This document shows, one piece after another, positions 45,039-45,446 of a stretch of 45,446 nucleotides of DNA (positions are counted from its first letter, which is position 1; the number at the start of each line of letters is the position of its first letter). The notes under the pieces were generated by a model. The model saw only the letters and a program-made list of their open reading frames with translations, had not been told where the DNA came from and searched no databases. A program made the position numbers and the translations under genes. Source of the stretch: Arcicella sp. (GTDB lineage Bacteria; Bacteroidota; Bacteroidia; Cytophagales; Spirosomataceae); contig JACMRQ010000162.1 of assembly GCA_014376355.1 (NCBI GenBank), positions 1 to 45,446 of the forward strand, given 5' to 3'.

Positions 45039-45446
45039 TCAATATCGTGCCTTATCTAACAAAGCCTTGGAACTTGTCAAGTCAGATTTACGCTGCCGTA
45101 ATTCAGCTACTTGTTTAGTATTTTCTTGTATAAGTGTTGCCCGAAGGGACACAATGTTTCGCAGTTCATCCGATTGCCTTTGATATCTATTAATTAAGCT
45201 AAAAGACCTATCATTAAAGGATTTAACACTTTCTAAATTGTGATTCATAATGGCGACTTCATCACTCAATTTCTTAGAAACCGTTCGATGTTCAATCAAT
45301 ACCGAAACAAAACCAGTCACACAAGTATCACAAACGCCATTCTGTGTACTTTCAATCCGTTTGTAGTCAGCAATTAACCGACTAAGCGAATCAACACGTG
45401 ATACAGCATTTTCAACGTCAGAAAAACTAATCTGTGAAGTATCTAA
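45039..45446 (-). CDS. Coiled-coil phage-like protein, 5' end outside the window
   Basis: The frame is open from the window edge at 45446 to the stop at 45039 (135 residues visible), so the gene is partial. A GTG at 45320 could look like a start, but coding clearly continues upstream (SFSDVENAVSRVDSLSRLIA). A CDTC pair precedes a hydrophobic turn, then a long coiled coil (about the last 85 residues, LIEHRTVSKKLSDEVAIMNH and onwards). It lies 41 bases upstream of the holin-like gene and is probably in its operon. The Cys pair and long helix resemble phage structural or lysis-linked proteins. No family recognised. Confidence 0.6.
   Translation of the reverse strand, partial: LDTSQISFSDVENAVSRVDSLSRLIADYKRIESTQNGVCDTCVTGFVSVLIEHRTVSKKLSDEVAIMNHNLESVKSFNDRSFSLINRYQRQSDELRNIVSLRATLIQENTKQVAELRQRKSDLTSSKALLDKARY

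Overview
The window looks like the chromosome of an AT-rich Bacteroidota member, most likely Cytophagales/Spirosomataceae-like. The basis is a SusC/SusD pair, long FG-GAP/ASPIC lipoproteins, a TAnnTTTG-type promoter, near absence of Shine-Dalgarno sequences and typical Cytophagales gene families. The genus cannot be fixed from the sequence alone.

Region 1 (1-15.9 kb) is ordinary core and metabolic chromosome. It holds a YyaL/DUF255 thioredoxin-fold protein, a GH29 fucosidase, an outer-membrane protein and RuvC. These are followed by a GT2 - polysaccharide deacetylase - GT2 group, TatD, type I asparaginase and a GntP permease. A phenylalanine 4-monooxygenase gene then lies upstream of a MarR regulator, with a 38-bp palindrome between them, followed by an alpha/beta hydrolase, an SDR and a DUF1080 protein. 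Several intergenic gaps contain long inverted repeats, at least two of them REP-like.

Region 2 (16.0-31.0 kb) begins with a full-length LanB-type lanthipeptide dehydratase that has no visible partner genes. A polysaccharide utilisation locus follows on the minus strand, transcribed from 31.0 down to 19.3 kb: SusC, SusD, an IPT/TIG surface lipoprotein, a giant FG-GAP/ASPIC-UnbV lipoprotein and a clan GH-A glycosidase resembling arabinofuranosidases. No dedicated regulator is in view. A striking perfect 38-bp palindrome lies about 180 bp upstream of susC.

Region 3 (about 31.5-45.4 kb) looks like a phage-derived or satellite-like island. It has a divergent repressor and excisionase-like pair with repeated operator-like sites between them. 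Next comes a replication-initiator-like gene carrying four palindromic iterons inside its coding sequence, an arrangement like phage lambda O. An overlapping gene in the lambda P position, a VRR-NUC nuclease and small unknown genes follow. The second half is defence cargo: a type I restriction-modification operon in the order hsdM - ORF6N gene - hsdS - abiEi - abiEii - hsdR, with an AbiE toxin-antitoxin pair nested between hsdS and hsdR. hsdM is broken by a single in-frame TAG. Beyond hsdR are hairpin repeats and two minus-strand genes, one a holin-like small membrane protein and one a coiled-coil protein running off the edge, which suggests phage sequence continues outside the window. No integrase, portal, capsid, tRNA, rRNA or CRISPR array was seen.
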